From Bacillus sp. V3-13 (GTDB lineage: Bacteria > Bacillota > Bacilli > Bacillales > Cytobacillaceae), in NCBI RefSeq assembly GCF_002860165.1, contig NZ_PGUZ01000059.1:1-64000 (forward strand): DNA of 64,000 bases. The letters run 5' to 3'. The stretch's first letter is position 1. Each line of letters starts with the position of its first letter. Both the position numbers and the translations under genes were made by a program. Positions 40,190-48,780 of the stretch are shown piece by piece. The notes below the pieces were generated by a model, which saw only the letters and a list, made by a program, of their open reading frames with translations, did not search any database and was not told the origin of the DNA.

Positions 40190-42229
40190 CTACAATTTCT
40201 CAACATTCACACGCCCCGAAAAGAAAGTCGCGCCGCCTCCCATATCGGCGATTCGATCAGGTGTCAGTGTATTGACGAGCTGCTTCGAGCCTGGGAGATC
40301 AGCCCAAAGCCCTTGCGTGACGGCTACTCCTTCGAGTACATTTTCGCCTACAGCAGCCTTGAGCACACATTCTCCGCGGTCGTTCCATACCAGGATGAGA
40401 TCTCCGTCGTTGATGCCTCTTGTTGAAGCATCCTTCACATTTAGGTGCAGGCGGGGTTCTTTTTCAAGCAGGATATGCTTTTCATTGTTCGCAAAGGTTG
40501 TGTTTAAGAAATTATGATTCGGCCCGGGCACAAACAAGAACGGGAAGTCACCGTCGTGAACTAGCGGTGTGTACGTTGGCAGCGGAGGATAACCGTCCTT
40601 TTCCATTTTCTTTGAATAAAGCTCAATTTTTCCGCTAGGTGTCGCCAGTTTTCCTGAAAGCAGGGGCTTTATATTTGCTTTTACGAATTGGTTGGCAGCC
40701 AGCTCCTCATAATCAACCCCGTCCAGATACGGATTGTTTTTGTTATCAAGTGCCTGTGCGATCATTTCGGCTTCTGTTTCATATAATGCTTGATCCTCAA
40801 AGCCCATTTCCTCAGCAAGCAGCCGGAACACTTCAACATTTGATTTGGATTCACCATATTGTTCAATGACCGGCTGCTGGATCTGGATATAGTGATGCCA
40901 GTACGAGGTATACAAATCGGTGTTTTCAAACGCACTCGTTGCCGGCAGGATCAGATCGGCGTACATGGCCGTCTCTGTTAAAAACAAATCATGGACAACG
41001 GTAAACAGGTCTTCCCGCAGCAGTCCTTCTCTGACTTTATTGCCTTCCGGCGCGACAACCGCTGGATTGGTTCCATATACAAATAAGCTTTTTACAGGAG
41101 GGTCTGCTTGAAGCAGTGCCTGGCCAAGCAGGTTCATGTTAATCGTCCTTGTGTTTTTGTTTTTCAGTAAATCAGGGCGCTGCAGAGCCGCCGTATTCGG
41201 AGCAAGATAGCCACCATTCGATTTGATCGCGCCGCCGCCCTTGACCAGCCATTGGCCGGTAATGGCAGGAAGACAGGAGATCGTCCGGATGCACATGCCG
41301 CCGTTATCATGATGCTGCGGTCCATTTCCAATCCGGATAAACGCGGGTGAAGTGCTGCCATACATCCGGGCCAGCTTATAAATGTCGTCCACTGGAACAC
41401 CGGTAATGCCGGAAACTGTAATCGGATCATACTGGACAACATGCTCGCGTAATTCTTCATATCCGATTGTGTATTGCTGCAGAAAAGCATTGTCTGCCAT
41501 ATTTTCTGCGAAAAGAATATGCATCATGCCAAGCGCGAGGGCGGCATCCGTGCCAGGTAAAATGGGGATAAACCAGTCTGCGAATTGTCCCGTCTGGTTT
41601 TTATGTACATCAATCACTACGATCTTCGCGCCGTTTTTCCTTGCCTTTTGCGCAAGGGCAACCTGATGCATGTTTGTGCTGACGGCATTAATGCCCCAGA
41701 ATATAATCAATTTTGAATAAACCGTATCCTCCGGGTCGATGCCGAAGCTCCCTCCCATTGTATAGTTATAGCCAACGTTGCCGGCGACTGAACAAATTGT
41801 CCGGTCGAGCCTGGAGGCACCTAATCGATGGAAAAAGCGGCGGTCCATTCCCTCGGCACTGAGTCTTCCCATGTTGCCATAGAAGCTGTAGGGCAGAATA
41901 CTTTCAGGTCCATCCGTTCGAATCAGCTCTTTCCAGCGGGAACCAACCATACTGATCGCTTCACCCCAGCTTATTCGTTCAAATTTTCCTTCGCCTTTCT
42001 TTCCAATCCGCTTCATCGGATATTGCAGCCGTTTTGGATCGTAAATCCTTGAGGTCATGTTTCTTACCTTATTGCAAATATTCCCCTTTGTAACAGGGTG
42101 GTTCGGGTCTCCCTGAATTTTTACGATTTTTCCATCTTGTTTATGGACAAGCAGGCCGCATTGGTCCGGACAGTCAAGCGAGCAGACGGAAGGAAAGATG
42201 CCGGTTTTTTGGTCAACAAAAGATTGCAT
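40190..42229 (-). CDS. Molybdopterin oxidoreductase (YyaE-like)
   Basis: A 679-residue cytoplasmic enzyme starting at 42229 after AAAGGAG on the minus strand. The N-terminus holds a 4Fe-4S site with Cys16, Cys20, Cys24 and Cys52 (VCSLDCPDQCGLL ... GNICNKV). Molybdopterin-domain signatures follow: QYPMKRIGKKGEGKFERISW, a SVAGNVGYNY stretch, and IFWGINAVSTNMHQV; the C-terminal dinucleotide-binding domain begins near LFVPGPNHNFLN. No twin-arginine signal is present. It resembles B. subtilis YyaE and formate-dehydrogenase-like or thiosulfate-reductase-like proteins. Substrate unknown; no partner subunit is adjacent. Confidence 0.88.
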   Translation of the reverse strand: MQSFVDQKTGIFPSVCSLDCPDQCGLLVHKQDGKIVKIQGDPNHPVTKGNICNKVRNMTSRIYDPKRLQYPMKRIGKKGEGKFERISWGEAISMVGSRWKELIRTDGPESILPYSFYGNMGRLSAEGMDRRFFHRLGASRLDRTICSVAGNVGYNYTMGGSFGIDPEDTVYSKLIIFWGINAVSTNMHQVALAQKARKNGAKIVVIDVHKNQTGQFADWFIPILPGTDAALALGMMHILFAENMADNAFLQQYTIGYEELREHVVQYDPITVSGITGVPVDDIYKLARMYGSTSPAFIRIGNGPQHHDNGGMCIRTISCLPAITGQWLVKGGGAIKSNGGYLAPNTAALQRPDLLKNKNTRTINMNLLGQALLQADPPVKSLFVYGTNPAVVAPEGNKVREGLLREDLFTVVHDLFLTETAMYADLILPATSAFENTDLYTSYWHHYIQIQQPVIEQYGESKSNVEVFRLLAEEMGFEDQALYETEAEMIAQALDNKNNPYLDGVDYEELAANQFVKANIKPLLSGKLATPSGKIELYSKKMEKDGYPPLPTYTPLVHDGDFPFLFVPGPNHNFLNTTFANNEKHILLEKEPRLHLNVKDASTRGINDGDLILVWNDRGECVLKAAVGENVLEGVAVTQGLWADLPGSKQLVNTLTPDRIADMGGGATFFSGRVNVEKL

Positions 42230-42458
42230 GGAATTCTCCTTTAAACATCATATTGAATACGAGCTTTATTGATTTAGTTATTTAATATAATAAAATAATT
42301 AAAAAATACTATCAATAAAATATGAATTATATACAACGGAAAAGCACCTGTTTCTAGACTGCAAATCCCCTTATTTAAAGAATCTCAAGCAGGTGGAATA
42401 TAGATGATGGTTGTCTAAAAACCTTCTATTAAAAATATTAAGAAAATTATTAAAACAG

Positions 42459-42487
42459 TTGAAATTGTAGATTGGATACAGTATCCT
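42459..42487 (+). promoter_or_regulatory. Promoter with GGATA-CAG-TATCC operator before the second lyase operon
   Basis: TTGAAA (42459-42464), 17-base spacer, TATCCT (42482-42487). The perfect inverted repeat GGATACAGTATCC at 42474-42486 covers the end of the spacer and most of the -10 box. The rest of the 42230-42533 gap is A/T-rich with no other feature seen. The same operator style occurs at 59811. Confidence 0.65.
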
Positions 42488-42533
42488 TTTTTATAAGTTT
42501 AAATTTTTCCAACTTAATGGGGGAATAAAAAAT

Positions 42534-43454
42534 ATGAAACTAGAAGATCAAGTGACCATCTATGAGGTAGGTCTCAGGGACGGTCTCCAATTAGAGTCAA
42601 AGCTTTTAACGGTTGATGAAAAATTGGAATTATTTAATTTATTGTACAACGCGAAAGTTACCGAAATTGAATTTGGTTCCTTTGTTCACCCAAAGCTGGT
42701 TCCGCAAATGGCAAATACAGCCGAGCTTTATACCTGCATCGAGAAGTATCAGGACATAAAAAATGTTGCTCTTGTTCCGAACTTAAAGGGTCTGCAAAAC
42801 GCAGCAGCAGTGGGCGTGAAAACAGCCAATTTTGTTTTATCAGCAAGTAATACGCATAACGAACAAAATGTCCGGCAAACAACTGAAAGCTCTTTAGAAA
42901 CCTTTAAGGAGCTATCACGATTTGCAGAAGAAAACAATATCCGTATAAATGTCACCGTAGCCACTTCGTTTGGATGCCCTTTTGAAGGTGCAGTTCCAGA
43001 GCAGCGCGTAATGACAATTTTGGAAGCGCTTTTATTGAATGGTGCTAAAAGAGTAACACTGGCTGACACTACGGGAATGGCGAATCCAAAACAAGTGTAT
43101 GGATTGATGAAACAGGTTAAAAATGAAGGGTCCAATGCTGAAATTGGCTGCCATTTTCATAACACACGCGGAATGGGTCTTGCGAACATTATCGCAGGCT
43201 TAGAAGCAGGGGTAACCATTTATGATAGCTCAATAGGAGGCATCGGCGGCTGTCCGTTCGCTCCAGGGGCAACAGGAAATGTTTCAACAGAGGACGTTGT
43301 CCACATGCTCGAAGAAATGGGAGTCAAGACTGGCATTCATCTTGATCAGCTCCTGGAGGCTTCCTGTAAGCTGCGGGATATTTTAGGGCATGATCTGCCT
43401 GGACAGGTAATGAAAGCTGGGAAAAGCTCACGTTTATATCCCGTCCCAAGCTAA
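42534..43454 (+). CDS. HMG-CoA-lyase-family acyl-CoA lyase (second copy)
   Basis: A 306-residue enzyme from ATG 42534 after GGGGGAA. It opens IYEVGLRDGLQLESKLLT, where typical members have EVGPRDGLQNE; then CHFHNTRGMGLANIIAG with metal His residues and GIGGCPFAPGATGNVSTEDV with the Cys loop. It shares the HNTRG variant with the lyase at 26298 rather than HDTYG of standard HMG-CoA lyases. It is first in an operon with enoyl-CoA hydratase, acyl-CoA dehydrogenase and CoA-transferase, so it probably performs the last, C-C cleaving step on a 3-hydroxyacyl-CoA such as citramalyl-CoA or HMG-CoA. Confidence 0.82.
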   Translation: MKLEDQVTIYEVGLRDGLQLESKLLTVDEKLELFNLLYNAKVTEIEFGSFVHPKLVPQMANTAELYTCIEKYQDIKNVALVPNLKGLQNAAAVGVKTANFVLSASNTHNEQNVRQTTESSLETFKELSRFAEENNIRINVTVATSFGCPFEGAVPEQRVMTILEALLLNGAKRVTLADTTGMANPKQVYGLMKQVKNEGSNAEIGCHFHNTRGMGLANIIAGLEAGVTIYDSSIGGIGGCPFAPGATGNVSTEDVVHMLEEMGVKTGIHLDQLLEASCKLRDILGHDLPGQVMKAGKSSRLYPVPS

Positions 43455-43505
43455 ATTTGACTAGAATCATCTAAATACATTTGTTATGGAGAGGATGATC
43501 AAAAT

Positions 43506-44306
43506 ATGACGGTAAAAACCTTTGAAACAATTACTCTCGAAAGAGCAGTAAGCCATAGCGGAATTGTCATTTTAACATTAAATAGACCTGAAGCAATGAA
43601 TGCAATGAATACGAAGATGGCAGTCGAGTTAATCGAAGCTTTTCATGAGCTTAAATATGATGAGACTGTCCGCGTTGTGATTGTAACTGGCTCGGGAACA
43701 AAGAGCTTTTGTGTTGGCGCCGATCTGAAGGAACGGAATGGCATGTCCCAGAAGGATTGGAAAAAGCAGCATGATTATTTTGAAGAGGTAACAGCACAAA
43801 TCCGCGAATTCCCCTTTCCTGTAATTGGTGCTGTAAACGGATTTGCCTTAGGCGGAGGAATGGAAATAGCCCTTAGCTGTGATTTCCGCACAGCAGCAGA
43901 GCACGCACAGGTAGGACTGCCGGAAGCAAAGCTTGGGCTTATTCCAGGTATCGGTGGCACTCAGCTCTTGTCCCGGATACTGCCGATTGGCCTTGCGAAG
44001 GAAATGCTGTTTTCAGGGAAACGGATTGGGGCAGACGAGGGGCGCCAATGGGGACTTATAAACGAATTATTTTCTGCAGATGAGCTTTTGAATGGAACAA
44101 TCAGGCTGGCAGATACAATCGCCAAAAATGCACCGCTTTCCTTACAGGCAATTAAAAAAGCCGTAAATAGAGGAACAGAAACCGATTTAGCAACAGGGAT
44201 TGCATTTGAATTAGAAGCCTATTACAAATGTGCAAACTCTGAGGATCGGCTTGAAGGCATTTATGCGTTTAATGAAAAACGCGCACCTGAATGGAAGGGC
44301 AGATAA
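43506..44306 (+). CDS. Enoyl-CoA hydratase/isomerase family protein
   Basis: A 266-residue crotonase-fold enzyme from ATG 43506 after GAGAGGATG. ILTLNRPEAMNAMNTKMAVE is the CoA-binding start, FCVGADLKER the oxyanion-hole segment, and GAVNGFALGGGMEIALSCDF, GLPEAKLGLIPGIGGTQLL hold the two catalytic Glu residues of true hydratases. It should add water to an unsaturated acyl-CoA made by the next gene's dehydrogenase and hand the product to the lyase encoded before it. Confidence 0.9.
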   Translation: MTVKTFETITLERAVSHSGIVILTLNRPEAMNAMNTKMAVELIEAFHELKYDETVRVVIVTGSGTKSFCVGADLKERNGMSQKDWKKQHDYFEEVTAQIREFPFPVIGAVNGFALGGGMEIALSCDFRTAAEHAQVGLPEAKLGLIPGIGGTQLLSRILPIGLAKEMLFSGKRIGADEGRQWGLINELFSADELLNGTIRLADTIAKNAPLSLQAIKKAVNRGTETDLATGIAFELEAYYKCANSEDRLEGIYAFNEKRAPEWKGR

Positions 44307-44426
44307 TTGATAAGTTTTACTGCCAATCCCGGTTTGTCAATCGATTTTTTACCACTTGCCAATAAAATCCTGACAGTTCGTACTCCGTATTTAATTAATA
44401 AACCCAAATAAATTGGAGGGAAAAAA

Positions 44427-45596
44427 ATGTCACACACTAATACTTTGGAAAACACAGAGCTTGAAATGATACGCAAAAGCGTTCGAACTTTATGTGAGCG
44501 CTTTCCTGAAACATACTGGAGAGATCTTGATAGCAGAGATGCTTATCCAACAGAGTTTGTTAAGGCGTTAACCGAAGAAGGCTGGCTGTCTGTACTGATT
44601 CCTGAAGAGTATGGTGGAGCAGGTCTTGGTATGAAGGAAGCGGGAATTATTTTAGAGGAAATCAACCGTTCCGGCGGAAATGCGGGAGCCTGCCATGCGC
44701 AAATGTACACAATGGGTGCATTGCTTCAACATGGGAACGAAGACCAGAAGCAAAGATTCCTTCCGAAAATTGCAAGCGGGGAGCTTCGCCTGCAGGCTTT
44801 TGGTATTACTGAGCCTACCGCTGGAAGTGATACAACAAGTATCCAGACATTTGCTGAGAGAAGAGGCGATCATTATATTGTGAATGGCCAGAAAATTTGG
44901 ACATCAAGAGCGGAGCATTCCGATTTAATGATGCTGCTTGCGAGAACGACCCCGAAGGACCAGGTCGCCAAGAAAACAGACGGATTAAGCTTATTTATTT
45001 TAGATATGAAAGACCAGGCCGATAAAATCAATATTCGTCCTATTGACACGATGATTAACCATGCAACAACTGAAGTCTTTATTGAAAATGCTGAAATTCC
45101 TGTTGAAAACTTGATCGGTGAGGAAGGAAAGGGCTTCCGTTATGTGTTAGGCGGAATGAATGCTGAGCGTATTCTGATTGCTTCTGAATCCATCGGCGAT
45201 GGCATGTACTTCGTTGATAAATCAGTTCAATACGCTAATGAACGTGTTGTATTCGGAAGGCCAATCGGCCAGAACCAGGGAGTTCAGTTCCCTATTTCAA
45301 GAGCATACATGGATATTCAAGCTGCAAAATTAATGAGAGATAAGGCCGCTGAGCTTTTTGATGCCGGAGTGAACTGCGGTACGGAAGCAAACATGGCAAA
45401 ATATCTGGCTTCAGAAGCAACATGGCGTGCAGCAAATGCCGCGATGGATACTTATGGCGGATATGGCTTTGCAACTGAATATAATATTGAAAGAAAATTC
45501 CGGGAAGCCCGTTTGTTTATTGTCGCGCCGATTACAAACAACCTGGTTGTGAGCTATGTTGGCCAGCACGTGTTAGGATTGCCTCGTTCGTTCTAA
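44427..45596 (+). CDS. Acyl-CoA dehydrogenase with IVD-type catalytic glutamate position
   Basis: A 389-residue flavoprotein from ATG 44427 after TTGGAGG. FAD- and substrate-binding segments: LQAFGITEPTAGSDTTSIQT, YIVNGQKIWTSRAEHSD, VFGRPIGQNQGVQFPI, and DTYGGYGFATEYNIERKFRE. At the end, where MCAD-like enzymes have the catalytic Glu (YEGT), this has IVAPITNN. A Glu is present instead at residue 247 in GGMNAERILIA, the place used by isovaleryl-CoA and long-chain dehydrogenases. That suggests a branched or bulky substrate. Confidence 0.9.
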   Translation: MSHTNTLENTELEMIRKSVRTLCERFPETYWRDLDSRDAYPTEFVKALTEEGWLSVLIPEEYGGAGLGMKEAGIILEEINRSGGNAGACHAQMYTMGALLQHGNEDQKQRFLPKIASGELRLQAFGITEPTAGSDTTSIQTFAERRGDHYIVNGQKIWTSRAEHSDLMMLLARTTPKDQVAKKTDGLSLFILDMKDQADKINIRPIDTMINHATTEVFIENAEIPVENLIGEEGKGFRYVLGGMNAERILIASESIGDGMYFVDKSVQYANERVVFGRPIGQNQGVQFPISRAYMDIQAAKLMRDKAAELFDAGVNCGTEANMAKYLASEATWRAANAAMDTYGGYGFATEYNIERKFREARLFIVAPITNNLVVSYVGQHVLGLPRSF

Positions 45597-45614
45597 CAGA
45601 TTGCATAAACGCGC

Positions 45615-45638
45615 AGAGGACCTTGCAGCAGGTCCTCT
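45615..45638 (+). other. Intercistronic hairpin before the CoA-transferase
   Basis: AGAGGACC pairs perfectly with GGTCCTCT, 8-base loop TTGCAGCA. It is followed by CTTACTTAAAAGGAGG, not by T, so it is an RNA stability or partial attenuation element. Confidence 0.55.
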
Positions 45639-45661
45639 CTTACTTAAAAGGAGGACTGAAA

Positions 45662-46876
45662 ATGGCTGGACCATTAAGCGGCATAACAGTAGTAGATGTT
45701 ACGACCAATATTTCCGGACCTAGTTTAACCATGATCCTTGCCGATTTAGGAGCGGAAATTATCAAAATCGAACGCCCTGATATTGGTGATGATTCAAGGG
45801 GAATGGGTCCCTTTTGGGAAGGGGAGGGAGTTTATTTTCTCCATATTAACCGGAACAAAAAATCGATCGTCATTGATTTAAAACAGGAAAGCGGACGGGA
45901 GATTGTCTATGATCTCGTACAAACTGCAGATGTTTTTGTAGAGAACTTTCGTCTTAAAAAAGCAGAGGAGCTAGGATTAGGCTACAACAGATTAAAAGAG
46001 CTGAACCCTTCGCTTGTGTATTGTTCGCTTTCCGCTTATGGACAGGACGGTCCGCTAAGCCAGAGAGCCGGCTATGATGCGATCGCCCAGGCTGATTCAG
46101 GCATCATAGGAATTAATGGGGCAGAAGGTGCAGAAGTTGCCCGTGTTCCTGTGTCCGTTCTTGACCAGGGCAGTGCGATGTGGGGAGCGATTGGTGTGCT
46201 TTCAGCCTTATTGCACAAGCAAAAAACCGGTGAAGGGCAGAGGGTTACTACTTCATTATATGAAACAGGTGTATTCTGGGTGGGCTATCATATGCTTTCT
46301 TGGCTTGCGACTGGTAAAGAACCGGAAAAATCCGGTGCCGGCCACACAGCCTTTGCGCCGTATGGCGCGTTTCAGGCAGCTGATGCCCATGTGATGATTG
46401 GTATATCCAACAATTCATTATTTGAACGCTTATGCAAGGTTCTCGGAAAGGATGAATGGCCGGAGGATCCTCGCTACAAAACAAATCCATTGCGTGTTGA
46501 AAACCGCGATGAATTAAAAGACGCCATTGAAAATATCCTCCAATCCAGACGTGCTGACGAATGGGTAAGCTTGCTTGCTGGAGCAGGGGTTCCGAGCTCA
46601 AAAATAAAAACCATTTCCGAGGTTGCACAGGATGAGCAAACTGAAGCGGTGGGCATGTGGAAGAGTATTTCCCATGGTAACATCCATAATTTCAAGCTGC
46701 CGCGGCTTCCGTTTGAACTAAGTGGATCACCTGCCGAAATCAAGCAGGCTCCACCAAAGCTTGGCGAGAACACCGAAGACATTTTAACAAAGCTTGGTTA
46801 TGATGAAGCGAAAGTTGAACTGCTTTTGGATAGTGGAATAATACAGGCTGAGAATAAAAAAGTTGAGTCCCAGTGA
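45662..46876 (+). CDS. CaiB/BaiF family III CoA-transferase (second copy)
   Basis: A 404-residue enzyme. The ATG at 45662 follows AAAAGGAGG; earlier in-frame starts would overlap the hairpin. GITVVDVTTNISGPSLTMIL, DLGAEIIKIERPDIGDDSRG, HINRNKKSIVIDL, DVFVENFRLKKAEELG and CSLSAYGQDGPLSQRAGYDAI are typical of the family, with the catalytic Asp expected in VSVLDQGSAMWG. It would load CoA onto the free acid at the beginning of the pathway encoded by this operon, sparing ATP. Confidence 0.9.
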   Translation: MAGPLSGITVVDVTTNISGPSLTMILADLGAEIIKIERPDIGDDSRGMGPFWEGEGVYFLHINRNKKSIVIDLKQESGREIVYDLVQTADVFVENFRLKKAEELGLGYNRLKELNPSLVYCSLSAYGQDGPLSQRAGYDAIAQADSGIIGINGAEGAEVARVPVSVLDQGSAMWGAIGVLSALLHKQKTGEGQRVTTSLYETGVFWVGYHMLSWLATGKEPEKSGAGHTAFAPYGAFQAADAHVMIGISNNSLFERLCKVLGKDEWPEDPRYKTNPLRVENRDELKDAIENILQSRRADEWVSLLAGAGVPSSKIKTISEVAQDEQTEAVGMWKSISHGNIHNFKLPRLPFELSGSPAEIKQAPPKLGENTEDILTKLGYDEAKVELLLDSGIIQAENKKVESQ

Positions 46877-46888
46877 CAATTACAAAAA

Positions 46889-46930
46889 ATAACTCCTGAT
46901 TTTTTGGTCAGGAGTTATATCTATTTTGTC
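46889..46930 (+). terminator. Terminator of the second lyase operon
   Basis: ATAACTCCTGA pairs perfectly with TCAGGAGTTAT, loop TTTTTTTGG, followed by ATCTATTTTG. Confidence 0.8.
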
Positions 46931-47067
46931 AGGGATTTAAAAGTTGCAATTAAGAAATTGTATCATCGAAGATTAAGGAATTGAAAATAGCATAAGGAAA
47001 TTTATTGATTCAGTTTGGAAAAATGAAGTGAAATCGGGTAGTAACTAGTGTCAAATTTAAAAATAGT

Positions 47068-47096
47068 TTGAAAAATCAGACTAAAACTTTTATTAT
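47068..47096 (+). promoter_or_regulatory. Promoter of the GntR/hydro-lyase operon
   Basis: TTGAAA (47068-47073), 17-base spacer, TATTAT (47091-47096). The rest of the 46931-47249 gap shows no gene. Confidence 0.75.
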
Positions 47097-47105
47097 ATAA
47101 GTAGA

Positions 47106-47120
47106 TGTCGACAGCCGACA
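47106..47120. promoter_or_regulatory. Probable operator of the 47250 GntR regulator
   Basis: TGTCG-ACAGC-CGACA is an inverted repeat that starts 9 bases after the -10 box, so it covers the transcription start. Its GC-rich core differs from the TTGTATACAA and TTGTATCCAA motifs elsewhere in the window. Confidence 0.65.
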
Positions 47121-47249
47121 TTAAAGTGAATGACTGAGTGCAAAACACGAGCCCATATTCAGGATACTAATAAGACTTCCCACATCGCGAGTCTTCAAAC
47201 TGAAAGCAAGCATCCATGACAACTTTATAGCGGTAAGGAGCAAGAAAAC

Positions 47250-47909
47250 ATGTTCGAACAAACGAGTTTACAACGTGCGTTACCGTACTACCAGCAAATT
47301 CAGCAGACAATTAAAACAAGGATCTTCCAGGGTGTTTATAAGCCGGGTGACAGGCTATACGAAGCTCAGATCGCCAAGGAGTTTGCGATCAGCCGCAGTC
47401 CCGTCCGGGAAGCGATTCGCGCATTAGTCAATGAAGGGCTGATCATTATGGATGAAAAATCACAGCTTTCCGTCTATAAACCTTCATTGCAGGACGTCAG
47501 GGATATTTACGAGTGCCGGGTCGCTTTAGAATCAACTGCAGTGGCATTAGCCACAGAACGAATAACTGGGAAAGACCTTGCTGAACTTGAAAAGGTGCTG
47601 GAAGACACCAACGAAGCGATAAAAAGGGGGGAAAAAGAGGAAATTATCAAATACAATGCGCTTTTCCATGAATGCATCATTGATTACAGCGGCAATATGC
47701 GGCTAAAAAAAATGGTAGATGATTTGCATTCACTGACTTATTATTACCGGGTCCTGAATATGGAGGGGCCAGACCGTGCCTCCGTAATTTTAAAAGGGCA
47801 TCGAGACATTTTTACAGCAATGAAAGAAAAAAATCCGGATGAAGCAGCAAAAAAATTAACAGAGCATACGCAAGAGGACCTTGAGAATTTAATTAAATTG
47901 ATTGGTTAA
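47250..47909 (+). CDS. GntR-family regulator with FCD domain
   Basis: A 219-residue regulator from ATG 47250 after AAGGAGC. Wing-helix segment AQIAKEFAISRSPVREAIRAL; FCD domain with YNALFHECIIDYSGN and a late LKGHRDIFTAMKEKN. It is first gene of an operon with a two-subunit hydro-lyase and a tartrate/malate-type dehydrogenase, which implies sensing of a C4 hydroxy-acid. It is less like the paralogous pair at 55300 and 59861 than these are like each other. Confidence 0.88.
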   Translation: MFEQTSLQRALPYYQQIQQTIKTRIFQGVYKPGDRLYEAQIAKEFAISRSPVREAIRALVNEGLIIMDEKSQLSVYKPSLQDVRDIYECRVALESTAVALATERITGKDLAELEKVLEDTNEAIKRGEKEEIIKYNALFHECIIDYSGNMRLKKMVDDLHSLTYYYRVLNMEGPDRASVILKGHRDIFTAMKEKNPDEAAKKLTEHTQEDLENLIKLIG

Positions 47910-47925
47910 AAAAGGAGAGATCAGA

Positions 47926-48768
47926 TTGCGAATCGTTGAGGTGGAAACCATTACGGAGACCGTAGCTAAGCTCTGCTGGGAAGCCTGTTACTATCTGCCC
48001 GGGGATGTTCTGGCCGGTTTTAAAAAAGCAGCGGTGACAGAAGCTTCCCCCATCGGCAAATCAATTCTGGAGCAGCTCCTTGAAAACGCCGAAGAGGCAA
48101 GGAAAAACCATATGCCATATTGCCATGATACTGGTATGGCCGTTGTTTTTGTGGAAATAGGCCAAGATATACATGTCACTGGGGGAGATTTTCTCGAATC
48201 CATCCAGGAAGGAGTCAGAATCGGATACCGTGAAGGCTACCTCCGGAAATCTGTGGTCGGTGACCCGCTGCTGCGTATTAATACAGGTGATAACACACCC
48301 GCGGTCGTACATACGGAAATCGTTCCAGGAGAACAAATCAAAATCACCGTCCTTCCAAAAGGCGGCGGCAGCGAAAACATGAGTGCGATGAAGTTTTTGC
48401 TTCCAGGTGAAGGAGCCGAGGGCGTCAAACAATTTGTCGTTCAGACCATTAAGGATGCCGGCGGGAAAGCATGTCCTCCTGTCATAGTCGGTGTTGGGAT
48501 CGGTGGCAGCTTTGACAAAGTGACCTCGCTTGCGAAGCATGCAGTCCTTAGGGAAATCGGAACTCATCATCCAGACCCGCATATCGCCCAATTGGAGCAG
48601 GAACTGCTGGAGGAAATCAATAACACAGGAATCGGTCCTCAAGGGTTAGGCGGTACGAGCACCGCACTTTGGGTGCCAGTTGAAACGTATCCCTGCCATA
48701 TCACGGCGCTCCCAGTTGCGGTCAATATCCAATGCCACGCAGCCCGCAAAAAAACAGTTGTGATATGA
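47926..48768 (+). CDS. Class I fumarase/tartrate dehydratase, alpha subunit
   Basis: A 280-residue iron-sulfur subunit. TTG 47926 is 7 bases after AAAGGAGAG and avoids overlap with the regulator. Cluster ligands are seen in MPYCHDTGMA, GGKACPPVIVGVGIGG and NIQCHAARKK. GDNTPAVVHTEIVPG and LPKGGGSENMSAMKFL are strongly conserved family parts. The enzyme dehydrates a 2-hydroxy dicarboxylate; fumarate, L-tartrate or methyl analogues are possible. The split alpha/beta arrangement is like TtdAB and unlike the fused fumarase A. Confidence 0.9.
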   Translation: MRIVEVETITETVAKLCWEACYYLPGDVLAGFKKAAVTEASPIGKSILEQLLENAEEARKNHMPYCHDTGMAVVFVEIGQDIHVTGGDFLESIQEGVRIGYREGYLRKSVVGDPLLRINTGDNTPAVVHTEIVPGEQIKITVLPKGGGSENMSAMKFLLPGEGAEGVKQFVVQTIKDAGGKACPPVIVGVGIGGSFDKVTSLAKHAVLREIGTHHPDPHIAQLEQELLEEINNTGIGPQGLGGTSTALWVPVETYPCHITALPVAVNIQCHAARKKTVVI

Positions 48769-48780
48769 GGAGGATGAATA

